Assembly (NCBI RefSeq): GCF_000495475.1
Contig: NZ_ASGZ01000004.1
Location: forward strand, 1-64,000
Length of the DNA: 64,000 nucleotides
Direction of reading: 5' to 3'
From: Candidatus Halobonum tyrrellensis G22
GTDB taxonomy: Archaea > Halobacteriota > Halobacteria > Halobacteriales > Haloferacaceae
Shown: piece by piece, positions 17,100 to 26,285 of the stretch
Numbering within the stretch: the first letter of the stretch is position 1
Layout: each line of letters opens with the position of its first letter
Notes under the pieces: generated by a model
Told to the model about the DNA's origin: nothing
Seen by the model: only the letters and a program-made list of their open reading frames with translations
Databases searched by the model: none
Program-made: the position numbers and the translations under genes

Positions 17100-17329
17100 C
17101 ACCATCGTCTCCGCCGTGCGGCCGCCTAAACGCTTTCCTTCGGGGCGGTGGCCGCCCGACGCCGTCGGGCCGGGCGGCGCTCGCGGTGGCCGCGGAAACC
17201 CGCAGCTACTTTCGGGACAGATGTGCGGAGACAGAGAGGTTGATACGCCGGAAATCGGCCGATAGAAGCCCTGGAGAGTACTTCGATACGGTTATAGGTC
17301 GTGCTGGTTACGAGACGAGTACGAACGAG

Positions 17330-17533
17330 ATGCCGGATCCGTCGCGCCTCCGAGACAGTACGCAGATCGTCGTCCCGTGTGACGCACTCGCCGGCGTCAA
17401 GCGAGAGTTGGAGGCGGAGTTCACCGTCACCGTCTTCTCGCCCGAGGGGACCTGCTGTCGCATCATCGGGAGTCCGGTCGAGATCAAGGCCGTCTCGGAG
17501 TACCTGACGCGGCACGGCGTGACCGTCCCCTGA
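17330..17533 (+). CDS. small conserved haloarchaeal protein, VNG_1110C-like
   Basis: 67 residues beginning MPDPSRLRDSTQIVVPCDAL and ending VEIKAVSEYLTRHGVTVP. The compact strand-helix pattern and GSPVEIKAVS segment match what I recall as the VNG_1110C family, a small halobacterial protein of unknown function. Longer in-frame ORF sequence upstream of 17330 is Arg-rich and unlike a protein, so the internal ATG is used. It precedes the cox-region genes on the same strand. Confidence 0.75.
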   Translation: MPDPSRLRDSTQIVVPCDALAGVKRELEAEFTVTVFSPEGTCCRIIGSPVEIKAVSEYLTRHGVTVP

Positions 17534-17624
17534 GGCGGGACGGCCCGGTAGAACGCACCGTGTGAGCGTCGGCCGCCCCAGGGAACACCGACAGTCTTTG
17601 ATGGACTCGACGGCTACGGGGGGT

Positions 17625-18002
17625 ATGGACGAGACCCCAGGGCTGAGCGACCAGTACCGCATGGTCAGCCCGTGGCCGCTGTTCGTGGCGCTCGGACTCC
17701 CGATCGCGGAGTTGGGGCTGCTGTTCGGACTCGTGCCGCTGGCGGTCGGCGGACTGCTGCTGTTCGGCGGGAGCGTCGCGGGCATGCTCCGCGAGTCGGG
17801 GTACGTGTCGACGCCGTGGCGGGCGCTCGTCGCCATCTCGGCGCTCACGTTCGTGGTCGGCGGCGCGCTGCTGTACGCCGACCCGATGACGACGGTGAGT
17901 CTGACCCTCCGGGGGTACGCCACCGTCGCCGCCGCCGTCGTCATGCTGGTGGTGGGCGTGGGCGGCGAACTGTTCGCGTTCGACACCGACGTGGCGGCCT
18001 GA
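17625..18002 (+). CDS. four-helix membrane protein of the cox region (DUF7541-like)
   Basis: 125 residues from ATG 17625 (MDETPGLSDQYRMVSPWPLF); an alternative ATG at 17601 adds eight residues. The polar N-terminus is followed by four membrane helices. The ending ELFAFDTDVAA and the SDQYRMVSPWPLFVALGLPI motif are typical of a family found beside haloarchaeal cytochrome oxidase genes. It probably serves as an accessory or assembly factor of the terminal oxidase, inferred from position only. Confidence 0.75.
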   Translation: MDETPGLSDQYRMVSPWPLFVALGLPIAELGLLFGLVPLAVGGLLLFGGSVAGMLRESGYVSTPWRALVAISALTFVVGGALLYADPMTTVSLTLRGYATVAAAVVMLVVGVGGELFAFDTDVAA

Positions 18003-18146
18003 GCGGGCCGTCGTCGCGGGCGGCCGGACGCGACGGTCGCCGCCCGCGGCGGGCGAGGCAGGCCCCGCGGCGGGCGAGACGGGCGAGACGGGCGGAACGG
18101 GACGGATCAACAAGGTATTTTGCCCGGCCCGTCCGAGGATCGCCCA

Positions 18147-18956
18147 ATGGCGCAGATCTTCGACAGGGAGACGCTCCTCGACCTGACTGTCAACGTCATC
18201 CCGTTGGTGATCATCCTCATCTTCGTCGGGGTGTTCGTGATCGCCGAGCCGTTCCCCGGTCTCGACAGGTTGGGTTTCCTCATCACGCTCGGGCTCCACC
18301 TCATGCCGTTCGTCGCGCTGGCGCTGTTGACGTACGTCTCCGGGAAGGCCATCGCGGGCGACGAGCAGCGCTCGGAGGTGTTCTTCCAGGGGCAGGCGGC
18401 GATGGACAACGCGCCGACCCGCGAGGAGGCGCGGTCGAGCTTCGACCGTCACGTCGAACAGGAGGAGCGCGAGAGCGAACCCGCCGAGGAGACGGTCGAG
18501 GACGACGAGTCCGCCACGGCCGAACAGGAGGAGGAGCCCGCCGACTACGGCCGGGGAGCGGACGAGACGGTCGAGCCGGCCCCCCCGAAGGACGCCGGCG
18601 AGGAGGAGACGGAGACGGACGCCGACACGGCCGAGACGCTCGACGAACAGGTCGACGGCGAGGCGTCCGACCGCGACGAGTCGGCGGCCGAACTCGGCGA
18701 GGCGGCCGAGGGGACGGTCCAAGACGAGGCGACCGAGGAGACCGAAGCGGCGAAGGACGTCTCGGCGGACGACGGCGCCGAGGCCGACGACGGCGACGGC
18801 GAGGCGCCCACCGAGGACGCGGACGCGGGAACCCCGACCGAGACGGAGGCGGGGAGCGGCGAGGACGGCTCCGAGGAGACGGACGAGACGGCGGTCGGCG
18901 AGGAGGGCGAGGCTCCGAGCGACGACGAGACCGACGACGACAGCCGCGCCGAGTAG
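18147..18956 (+). CDS. two-helix membrane protein with long acidic tail (DUF6684-like), cox region
   Basis: 269 residues. The N-terminus MAQIFDRETLLDLTVNVIPL contains the first of two hydrophobic helices, the second being LGFLITLGLHLMPFVALALL, and FFQGQAAMDN follows. From about residue 100 to the end the chain is an almost pure Glu/Asp/Ala/Thr disordered tail. The gene lies 60 bases upstream of coxA on the same strand. Position suggests an oxidase accessory protein, with the acidic tail in the cytoplasm or at the surface depending on topology. Start chosen at the family-like MAQIF, not the upstream ATG. Confidence 0.78.
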   Translation: MAQIFDRETLLDLTVNVIPLVIILIFVGVFVIAEPFPGLDRLGFLITLGLHLMPFVALALLTYVSGKAIAGDEQRSEVFFQGQAAMDNAPTREEARSSFDRHVEQEERESEPAEETVEDDESATAEQEEEPADYGRGADETVEPAPPKDAGEEETETDADTAETLDEQVDGEASDRDESAAELGEAAEGTVQDEATEETEAAKDVSADDGAEADDGDGEAPTEDADAGTPTETEAGSGEDGSEETDETAVGEEGEAPSDDETDDDSRAE

Positions 18957-19016
18957 CGATTTCGCCGGGCCGGCAACCCGAACCTTTCTTGTGCTTCCAC
19001 GCCCGAACCATCAGCC

Positions 19017-20798
19017 ATGCAGGTAACCGGTCAACTACTGCTCACGGTGCTCATGGGGGCACTCCTGTTGGGCGTGGCCGTCTTCCTCGCTCGAGTCGAG
19101 GACTGGCGGTCGTACACCCCGCTGGGCGCCGGCGGGACGGCGGGCGAGTCCGGCTACGTCTCCCAGGAGAAACCGTCCGGGATCATCCGGTGGTTCACGA
19201 CGGTCGACCACAAGGACATCGGTCTCCTCTACGGGACGTACGCCCTGATAGCGTTCGTGGTCGGCGGGACGATGGTGATGTTGATGCGTGCGGAACTGTG
19301 GACCCCCAGCAACGACGCCTCGCTCGACCTGCTGGGGTCGGCGACGTTCTACAACTCGCTTCTCACCAGCCACGGGATCACGATGCTGTTCCTGTTCGGG
19401 ACGCCGATCATCGCGGCGTTCGCGAACTACCTGGTCCCGCTGATCATCGACGCCGACGACATGGCGTTCCCGCGGATCAACGCCATCGCCTTCTGGCTGC
19501 TCCCGCCGGGCGCGCTGCTCATCTGGGCGGGCTTCTTCCCCCTCCCGGACGTCATCCCCGCCCAGACGGCGTGGACGATGTACACCCCGCTGTCGGCGGG
19601 GGTCGGCGCGGGTAACCAGTCGAACGTCGGCGTCGACCTGATGCTCCTGGGACTTCACCTCACGGGCGTCTCCGCGACGATGGGTGCGATCAACTTCATC
19701 GCGACCATCTTCACCGAACGCTCCGAGGACGTCACCTGGGCGAACCTCGACATCTTCTCGTGGACGATCCTCACCCAGTCGGGACTAATCTTGTTCGCGT
19801 TCCCCCTGCTGGGGAGCGCGCTGGTGATGCTGCTGCTCGACCGGAACCTCGGCACCACGTTCTTCGTCGTCGGCGGGGGCGACCCCATCCTCTGGCAGCA
19901 CCTGTTTTGGTTCTTCGGCCACCCCGAGGTGTACATCCTCGTGTTGCCGCCGATGGGGATCGTCAGCTACGTCCTCCCGCGGTTCGCCGGCCGGAAACTG
20001 TTCGGCTTCAAGTTCGTCGTCTACTCGACGCTCGCGATCGGCGTGCTCTCGTTCGGCGTCTGGGCACACCACATGTTCTCGACGGGGATCGACCCGCGGC
20101 TGCGCGCGAGCTTCATGGCGGTGTCGCTGGCGATCGCGATCCCCAGCGCCGTCAAGACGTTCAACTGGATCACGACGATGTGGAACGGGAAGCTCAGGCT
20201 GACGACGCCGATGCTGTACTGTATCGGCTTCGTCTCCAACTTCATCATCGGCGGGGTGACGGGCGTGTTCCTCGCGTCGGTCCCCGTCGACCTGGTGCTC
20301 CACGACACCTACTACGTGGTCGGCCACTTCCACTACATCGTGATGGGCGCCATCACGTTCGCCGGGATGGCGGGCATCTACTACTGGTTCCCGCTGGTCA
20401 CCGGCCGCTGGTACCAGCGCCGGCTGGCGAAGGCGCACTTCTGGCTGTGGATGGTCGGCACCAACCTGACGTTCTTCGCGATGGTGTTGCTCGGCTACGG
20501 CGGCATGCCCCGGCGGTACGCGACGTACCTGCCGGAGTTCGCCACCCTCCACCGGATCGCCACCGTCGGCGCCGCGCTGCTGTTCGTCGGCGGGCTCATC
20601 TTCGTCTACAACATCGCCACCTCGTGGGTCGAGGGCACCCGCGTCAGCTCCGGCGACCCGTGGAACCTCGCCGAGAAGAACCTCAACACGGCCGAGTGGG
20701 CCTGGTTCGAACAGCGGCGCGAGACCGCCCTCGCCGACGGCGGCGAGGAGGGCGACGCCGTGACCGACGGCGGCAAAGTCGACGCCGACGACGAGTAG
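19017..20798 (+). CDS. coxA: haem-copper terminal oxidase subunit I
   Basis: Catalytic subunit of the aerobic respiratory oxidase, 593 residues. One extra N-terminal helix precedes the canonical 12. Visible ligands are His119 (SHGITMLF), His302/Tyr306 of the cross-linked GHPEVY motif, His351/His352 (AHHMF) for CuB and His437/His439 (GHFHYIVMG) for the haems. Lys380 in AIPSAVKTFNWI corresponds to the K-channel lysine, and the DMAFPR motif is present. The C-terminus is a short acidic tail. No subunit II or III gene lies beside it; those would be elsewhere. Confidence 0.96.
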   Translation: MQVTGQLLLTVLMGALLLGVAVFLARVEDWRSYTPLGAGGTAGESGYVSQEKPSGIIRWFTTVDHKDIGLLYGTYALIAFVVGGTMVMLMRAELWTPSNDASLDLLGSATFYNSLLTSHGITMLFLFGTPIIAAFANYLVPLIIDADDMAFPRINAIAFWLLPPGALLIWAGFFPLPDVIPAQTAWTMYTPLSAGVGAGNQSNVGVDLMLLGLHLTGVSATMGAINFIATIFTERSEDVTWANLDIFSWTILTQSGLILFAFPLLGSALVMLLLDRNLGTTFFVVGGGDPILWQHLFWFFGHPEVYILVLPPMGIVSYVLPRFAGRKLFGFKFVVYSTLAIGVLSFGVWAHHMFSTGIDPRLRASFMAVSLAIAIPSAVKTFNWITTMWNGKLRLTTPMLYCIGFVSNFIIGGVTGVFLASVPVDLVLHDTYYVVGHFHYIVMGAITFAGMAGIYYWFPLVTGRWYQRRLAKAHFWLWMVGTNLTFFAMVLLGYGGMPRRYATYLPEFATLHRIATVGAALLFVGGLIFVYNIATSWVEGTRVSSGDPWNLAEKNLNTAEWAWFEQRRETALADGGEEGDAVTDGGKVDADDE

Positions 20799-21084
20799 TC
20801 CGACCGGCCCGACGCGCTCCCCGTTCCCGTTCCGTCTTCGTTCTCGTTTCTGCCTCCCGACTCGTCACCGGTCCGCGACGGGCGCGGCTCGTGAAGCGCG
20901 TTCGTTCGTGTGACGCACGTTTCGGTCCACCCGCCGCGTTCCGACGGCCGGCGAGACGCCGTACACGCTGTCCGCGTAGCCGCTCGGCGGGACCACGCCG
21001 CTCGCCGCCGGCCGACTACTCGACCCGTTCGGAGGCGGGAACCGACCCCGAGCGGGGGCGGTGAGCCGGCGAGCGCGGGCCGCG

Positions 21085-21171
21085 CTACTGGAGGACGAGG
21101 ACGAGACCCGTCGTGAACATCAACATCGCGACCCCGCCGAGGATGAGACCGAGGAGGTCAGTGTCGTCCAT
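21085..21171 (-). CDS. 28-residue single-helix membrane ORF near coxA
   Basis: MDDTDLLGLILGGVAMLMFT plus GLVLVLQ: an acidic N-terminus followed by one 22-residue membrane helix, ending at TAG. It reads as a complete micro-protein rather than a fragment. It lies between coxA and the next cox-region membrane gene but on the opposite strand. A small oxidase subunit is possible by analogy with other haem-copper oxidases, but nothing in the sequence proves it is translated. No clear TATA box was seen. Confidence 0.45.
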   Translation of the reverse strand: MDDTDLLGLILGGVAMLMFTTGLVLVLQ

Positions 21172-21300
21172 GTGGACGCTCGGCACCCGAACGGCAAAGG
21201 CCCGTCGCTCCGCCGCGCGCCGGCGGGCGGGAGCGGCAAGCGGGGAGCGGTCGAACGGCGCCATCGCAAGCCATATTCGCGGACCTGCCGAACCCGGGAC

Positions 21301-21600
21301 GTGAGCGACACCGACGGCGGTCCCGGCCGGGAGGCGGAGCGCGGCTTCGACGGACCGCGGCTGGTGGTGGCGCTGTACTGCTTGCTCGTCGGCGTCGGCG
21401 TCGTCGGCGGCGCGCTGGTCGGCGTGTTCGTCGAGGGGATGACCGCGCCGCACCTGTTCGGCGTGCTCGCGCTCCCCCCGACGCCCGTCGGCTTTGCGGC
21501 GTACGGCGGCGTGACCGTAGCGACGATGCTCGGCGTGCCGCTCGCGGGCGTGGTGTACCTCTCGCGCCGGCTGGACGACCCGCACGCGGTCGACGAGTAG
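21301..21600 (+). CDS. three-helix membrane protein of the cox region (DUF7520-like)
   Basis: 99 residues from a GTG at 21301 (VSDTDGGPGREAERGFDGPR). Three hydrophobic segments follow (LVVALYCLLVGVGVVGGALV, LFGVLALPPTPVGFAAYGGV, TVATMLGVPLAGVVYLSRRL). It resembles the small proteins annotated as cox-cluster proteins in haloarchaea. The upstream in-frame sequence is Arg-rich, so the GTG is taken as start. Probable oxidase accessory protein by location. Confidence 0.72.
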   Translation: MSDTDGGPGREAERGFDGPRLVVALYCLLVGVGVVGGALVGVFVEGMTAPHLFGVLALPPTPVGFAAYGGVTVATMLGVPLAGVVYLSRRLDDPHAVDE

Positions 21601-21655
21601 CGCGCGGCTCCCCCACGCGACGACCCCGCCCCGTCGACGCGACGAGCGTCCCGCC

Positions 21656-22366
21656 TTACTCCGCGGCGTCGCCGCCGTACACCCGGTCGACGAGCGCCGC
21701 CACGTCGTCCGGTCGCTGTCGGCCCTCGGCGCTCTCGGCCAACTCGCCGCCGCGGAAACAGAGCACCGACGGCGCGGCCGTGAGTTCGTACGTCGAACGG
21801 AAGCCCGCCGAGAGTTCGCCGTCGACGCCGGCGACGTCGTGTCCGTCCGGGACGGCGGCGAGCACGTCGTCGAGTTCCTCCTTCATCACGTCACACGGCG
21901 CGCAGTTGCGCTTCCACGCGAAGACGACGGCGTCGGGGTGGGCGTCGAGGTACGGTTCGTACGTCTCGTCGTCGAGTTCGGTCAACACGTCGGGGACGGG
22001 CGACGGCGGGTGCGCGCCGACGACGAGGTTCGCCATCGTCGCGAGTTCGACCTGGTCGGGGTCGTCGTCGAGGAACGACCGGAGCGCGAGGAACGCGGCG
22101 AGTTCCTCGCGGGTGGCGCCGAACTCCTCGATGCGCGCTTCCGCCTCCTCGGGGTCGAGCCAGAACGCGTCGGCGACGCCGTCGCGGAACTCCTCGTCGT
22201 CGGCGTCGAGGTAGACGTCACAGTAGGTGTCGTACGCGCGCTGGAACTCCGGTCGCCTGCGGAGTTGGCCGTCCGCCCGCTCGCGGAGGACCTGTAGTTC
22301 GACCAGCTGGTTGACGAGCGCCTGCGGGTCGTCGGGGGTCCGTTCGGGGTCGGGCTCGTGGCTCAT
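21656..22366 (-). CDS. thioredoxin-domain protein with N-terminal helical extension
   Basis: 236 residues. The first 130 are helical and acidic (MSHEPDPERTPDDPQALVNQ onward) and do not resemble thioredoxin. The C-terminal 100 form a thioredoxin fold with active site Cys-Ala-Pro-Cys in FAWKRNCAPCDVMKEEL and the cis-Pro region ELTAAPSVLCFRGGEL. The Lys-Arg-Asn before the first Cys replaces the usual Trp-Cys. Likely a dithiol oxidoreductase with a lineage-specific partner domain. Confidence 0.85.
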   Translation of the reverse strand: MSHEPDPERTPDDPQALVNQLVELQVLRERADGQLRRRPEFQRAYDTYCDVYLDADDEEFRDGVADAFWLDPEEAEARIEEFGATREELAAFLALRSFLDDDPDQVELATMANLVVGAHPPSPVPDVLTELDDETYEPYLDAHPDAVVFAWKRNCAPCDVMKEELDDVLAAVPDGHDVAGVDGELSAGFRSTYELTAAPSVLCFRGGELAESAEGRQRPDDVAALVDRVYGGDAAE

Positions 22367-22452
22367 ACGAAGGGTACCGTTCTCGGTGGTCTTCGACTTG
22401 ACGGACGGGTGGCGGGGCGACGGCCGCGGCAGGGCGGAACGACGCGGGCGGG

Positions 22453-23127
22453 TCAGGCGAGTTCGTCCGCGACGCCCGCGAGCGCGTCGACTTCGAGCGA
22501 CGGCTCGCCCCCGACACGCTCGAAGGGGTCGCCGCCGCGGTTCACCCACGCCGTCGCCATCCCTGCGGCGCTCGCGCCCGCCACGTCCCACGCGTTACCC
22601 GAGACGAGCCGACAGTCCCCGAGCGGGCGGTCCGCCCGCTCGGCGGCGGCGTCGTACACCGCGGGGTCCGGCTTGAACGTCGACGCCTCGTCGGCGCTGA
22701 CGATCCGGTCGAGGTGGTCGTCCAGCCCGGCGTTCGACGCGAGCGCCGACAGCATCTCCGGGTCGCCGTTCGACAGCACGGTCACCTCGTGGCCCGCCTC
22801 CGAGAGTCGGTCGAGCGTCTCGACGGCGTCCGGATACGGGTCGAGGCGGTCGTACGCGGCCAGCAGCGTCCCGCGCGTCGACTCGTCGGTCGCCACACCC
22901 CACTGGTCAAGCGCGTACGCGAGTGCGTCCGCGGTGACCTCGCCGAACGGCCGGTAGGCGTCCATCAGCGCGGCCTGATACGAGTACTGGAGCTGTTTGT
23001 CCCGCCACGTTCCGTCGAGTTTCCCGACGAGCGCCTCCGACGCGTCGAGTTCCCGGCGTAGCGCGTCCCGCACGCTGCTCGTGTCACACAGCGTCCCGTA
23101 CATGTCGAAACAGAGCGTCTCGGTCAC
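22453..23127 (-). CDS. HAD hydrolase, haloacid dehalogenase type II-like
   Basis: 224 residues from a GTG at 23127. Motif I CFDMYGTLCDTSSV carries the nucleophilic Asp, motif II is VTVLSNGDPEM, the Lys is in ASTFKPDPAVY and motif III is LVSGNAWDVAGASAAGM. The DxYGT form and the SNGxP motif point to the L-2-haloacid dehalogenase branch, although phosphatase activity cannot be excluded. It is divergent from the GNAT gene, with an 89-base gap containing a leaderless-type promoter for the latter. Confidence 0.87.
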   Translation of the reverse strand: MTETLCFDMYGTLCDTSSVRDALRRELDASEALVGKLDGTWRDKQLQYSYQAALMDAYRPFGEVTADALAYALDQWGVATDESTRGTLLAAYDRLDPYPDAVETLDRLSEAGHEVTVLSNGDPEMLSALASNAGLDDHLDRIVSADEASTFKPDPAVYDAAAERADRPLGDCRLVSGNAWDVAGASAAGMATAWVNRGGDPFERVGGEPSLEVDALAGVADELA

Positions 23128-23216
23128 GGTCCCGCTCGGGCACCGACGCGGAAACGCCTGTCTTGGTCACTGTGAACAACCCTCACGATTTAGGGGTCTC
23201 GACGCCAACGGGGGGT

Positions 23217-23969
23217 ATGGAGATCCGAACGGCCACGACGGACGACGTCGTCGGGATCCGCGAGGTAGCGCGCGCGTCGCTCGACGCGTCGTACGGCCAC
23301 GTGCTCTCGGCCGACCTGATCGACGACGCCGTGGAGTCGTGGTACGACGCGGACGGACTCGCCGACGACCTCGCGGACGACGACGCGGTGTTCCTGGTCG
23401 CTGCCGACGACGGCGACGCGGTGGGGTTCGTCCAGGCGTACTACGTCGACGGCGAGCGGCCGACCGGCACCATCGACTGGCTCCACGTCGCCCCCGACGC
23501 CCGCGGGCGGGGGACCGGGACGGACCTGCTCGGCCGGGCGGAGACCGACCTGCTCGACAGGGGGGTCGACCGCATCGAGGGGCGCGTCCTGGTCGCGAAC
23601 GAGAGCGGCACCGGCTTCTACGAGGAGGAGGGGTTCGAACGGACGCGCGAACGCGAGGTCGACATCGGCGGCGAGGCGTTCCGCGAGCGCACGTACACGA
23701 AACTCCCCGGGGGCGACGGACGGCCGGCAACCGAGACGCGGACCGGCGACGACGGGACGACGGTGTACGTGGCGTACGACGAGGGGCAACGCGCGTCGCT
23801 CGCCCCCTTCTACGCGACGTACCTCGACACGGACCGAACCGAGCGGTACGGCTACGCCTGCGGCAACTGCGAGTCGCTGACCGTCAGCGTCGACTCGATG
23901 GACCGCGTCCAGTGTGAGTCGTGCGACAACCGGCGCAAACCCACCCGGTGGGACGCGGCGTACCTCTGA
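23217..23969 (+). CDS. GNAT acetyltransferase fused to a C-terminal zinc-ribbon domain (DUF5816-like)
   Basis: 250 residues. The GNAT fold starts MEIRTATTDDVVGIREVARA, with the acetyl-CoA loop ARGRGTGTDLLGRAE and NESGTGFYEEEGFERTRERE. After about residue 170 a separate domain of 80 residues (VYVAYDEGQRASLAPFYATY) ends in two knuckles, CGNCES and CESCDNR, forming a likely zinc ribbon. The ATG at 23217 is 28 bases from a TATA-like ATTTAGG. Acceptor unknown; the ribbon could recruit protein or RNA. Confidence 0.88.
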   Translation: MEIRTATTDDVVGIREVARASLDASYGHVLSADLIDDAVESWYDADGLADDLADDDAVFLVAADDGDAVGFVQAYYVDGERPTGTIDWLHVAPDARGRGTGTDLLGRAETDLLDRGVDRIEGRVLVANESGTGFYEEEGFERTREREVDIGGEAFRERTYTKLPGGDGRPATETRTGDDGTTVYVAYDEGQRASLAPFYATYLDTDRTERYGYACGNCESLTVSVDSMDRVQCESCDNRRKPTRWDAAYL

Positions 23970-24033
23970 CCGGCGCCGACCGTGCCCGAACGGGAAGGCG
24001 ACGCGAACGGGGCGGGGAGGACGGCCGCGGCGG

Positions 24034-26022
24034 CTACTCCTCGTCGAGCGTCGTCTTGATGTCCTCGACGACTTCGGGGTTGCGCAGCGTGGAGGTGTCG
24101 CCGATGTCGTCGCCGTTGGCGATGTCCTCCAGGAGCCGGCGCATGATCTTTCCCGAGCGCGTCTTCGGCAGTTCAGGGGTGAACACGACCGCTTCCGGCC
24201 GTGCGATCGGTCCGATCGCGTCTTCGACTGCGGTGACGATCTCGTCGCGGAACTCGTCGGACTCCGCCTGGCCGTCCTCGACGATGACGTACGCGTAGAC
24301 GGCTTCGCCTTTCACCTCGTGGTCGCCGCCGACCACGGCCGCCTCCGCGACGCCCTCGACGCCGACGATGGCCGATTCGATCTCCATGGTGCCGAGGCGG
24401 TGGCCCGAGACGTTGAGCACGTCGTCGACGCGACCCAATACCGTGATGTAGCCGTCGTCGTCGACCTTCGCGCCGTCCTCGGGGAAGTACACCCAGTCGG
24501 CCATGTCCTCGGAGTCCGTGTCGGAGTACTCCCGCCAGTACTCGTCGACGAACCGTTCGTCGTTGTTGTACAGCGTCCGCAACATCCCCGGCCACGGCTT
24601 CTGGACCGTGAGGTGACCCGCCCGACCCGGGTCGACCGCCTCGCCGTTCGTGTCGACGATCTGTGCGTCGAGTCCGGGGAGCGCCGGTCCCGCGGACCCG
24701 GGCTTCATCTTCCCGACCCCGGGGAGCGTCGTGATCATGTGCCCGCCGGTTTCGGTCTGCCACCAGGTGTCGACGACGGGACACTCCTCGTCGCCGATGT
24801 GCTGGTAGTACCACTTCCACGCCCGCGGGTTGATCGGTTCGCCCACGGTGCCGAGCAGACGGAGACTCGACAGGTCGTGGTCGTCGGGGTACTGGTGGCC
24901 CCACTTCATGAACGACCGGATCGCCGTGGGTGCCGTGTACAGTTGGGTCGCCTCGTACTCCTCGATGATCTCCCACAGCCGGTTGCGGTCGGGGTGGTCG
25001 GGCGTCCCCTCGTACATCATCGTCGTCGTCCCCAGTGAGAGCGGCCCGTAGACGATGTAGCTGTGGCCGGTGATCCAGCCGATGTCCGCCGAACAGAAGT
25101 ACGTGTCCTCGGGCTTGATGTCGAGCACCGAGTGTGAGGTCCACGTCACCCACGAGAGATACCCCGCCGTGGTGTGTTTCACCCCCTTGGGTTCGCCGGT
25201 GGTACCGGACGTGTACATCAAGAACAGCATGTCCTCGGCGTCGCGGTCGACGGGGTCTATCTCCGCGCCCTCGTGGTCGGCCAACAGGTCGTCCCAGTCG
25301 TGTTGGGAGTCGTCCAACTCGTGGCCGTGGCCGTCGTCGCCGAGGCGGTCGACCACGACGGTCGTCGTCTCGTGCTCCACGGAATCGAGCCCCTCGTTTG
25401 CTTTCGAGAGGTGGTCGAGGGGGTCGCCGCGGCGGTAGTAGCCGTCGCAGGTGACGAGGTACTCCGAGTCGGCCGCGTTCATGCGGGTGGCGAGCGCCTC
25501 CGCGGAGAAGCCCGCGAAGACGACGCTGTGGGGGGCGCCGATGCGGGCGCACGCGAGCATGGCGACGGGGAGTTGGGGGATCATCGGCATGTACATCGTC
25601 ACCACGTCGTCCTCGCCGACGCCCATCTCGCGGAGCGCCGCCGCACACTCGTTGACCCGTTCGTACAGGTCGCGGTAGGTGAGGGTGACGTTCTCCTCGT
25701 CGGTGGGTTCGCCGACCCACTCGATGGCGGGCTGGTCGCCGCGCTCTTCGAGGTGCCGGTCGAGGCAGTTGGCGGAGGCGTTCAACTCGCCGCCGGTGAA
25801 CCACTCGTAGAAGGGCGGGTTCTCGGCGTCGAGCACTTGGTCGTAGTCGTCGGTCCAGTCGAGCATCGAGGCGGCCCGCTCCCAGCAGTCGGGCCAGTTC
25901 TCCTCGAACTCGTCGTAGATGTCCGAATCCGAGACGTTCGCCTGCTCGACGAACGCGGCCGGCGGCTCGAACTCCTCCTGCTCCTCCAGCCGTGCCTCTA
26001 GCTCCCCGTTATCATCAGACAT
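24034..26022 (-). CDS. acs: acetyl-CoA synthetase (acetate--CoA ligase, AMP-forming)
   Basis: 662 residues, the usual length for the family. It activates acetate to acetyl-CoA via acetyl-AMP. Motifs are the P-loop YTSGTTGEPKGVKHT, TWWQTETGGHMITTLPG, WVYFPEDGAKVDDDGY and the C-terminal catalytic lysine in KTRSGKIMRRLLEDIA, where acetylation may regulate activity. The SatP-like acetate transporter gene lies upstream on the same strand, 263 bases away, but acs has its own promoter. Confidence 0.96.
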   Translation of the reverse strand: MSDDNGELEARLEEQEEFEPPAAFVEQANVSDSDIYDEFEENWPDCWERAASMLDWTDDYDQVLDAENPPFYEWFTGGELNASANCLDRHLEERGDQPAIEWVGEPTDEENVTLTYRDLYERVNECAAALREMGVGEDDVVTMYMPMIPQLPVAMLACARIGAPHSVVFAGFSAEALATRMNAADSEYLVTCDGYYRRGDPLDHLSKANEGLDSVEHETTTVVVDRLGDDGHGHELDDSQHDWDDLLADHEGAEIDPVDRDAEDMLFLMYTSGTTGEPKGVKHTTAGYLSWVTWTSHSVLDIKPEDTYFCSADIGWITGHSYIVYGPLSLGTTTMMYEGTPDHPDRNRLWEIIEEYEATQLYTAPTAIRSFMKWGHQYPDDHDLSSLRLLGTVGEPINPRAWKWYYQHIGDEECPVVDTWWQTETGGHMITTLPGVGKMKPGSAGPALPGLDAQIVDTNGEAVDPGRAGHLTVQKPWPGMLRTLYNNDERFVDEYWREYSDTDSEDMADWVYFPEDGAKVDDDGYITVLGRVDDVLNVSGHRLGTMEIESAIVGVEGVAEAAVVGGDHEVKGEAVYAYVIVEDGQAESDEFRDEIVTAVEDAIGPIARPEAVVFTPELPKTRSGKIMRRLLEDIANGDDIGDTSTLRNPEVVEDIKTTLDEE

Positions 26023-26051
26023 AGCTCGTCTACGGTATCCCGATCCTGCAT

Positions 26052-26059
26052 CATAAATC
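26052..26059 (-). promoter_or_regulatory. TATA box of acs
   Basis: Minus-strand GATTTATG preceded by an A-rich BRE-like GTTGAAA. Centred about 33 bases before the ATG, predicting a leader of only a few bases. Confidence 0.6.
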
Positions 26060-26285
26060 TTTCAACTCCGGGCGACGCCGCCCCGTCTTGCGATTCTCGC
26101 TGGGGTTCGCCGCCGCTGTTCGGCGGCCATCCGGGGAGTCGGGCGGCCGCAGACCGACCGGGTGCGCGTCGGTTCGCGGCGACCGGCGGCGGTGTGTGAC
26201 CCGGCCCGCCGGACGCCGCGGTGTCGTCCGCGCTCGCTCGCGAGCGTCGACCCGGGGGGTTCGACCGCGGGGCGGTCCGAGCGGG

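Noticed and set aside
20799-21084. Pyrimidine-rich run after coxA as a separate RNA gene
   Set aside because: It looks like an archaeal T/C-rich termination region; no stable fold or promoter was recognised.
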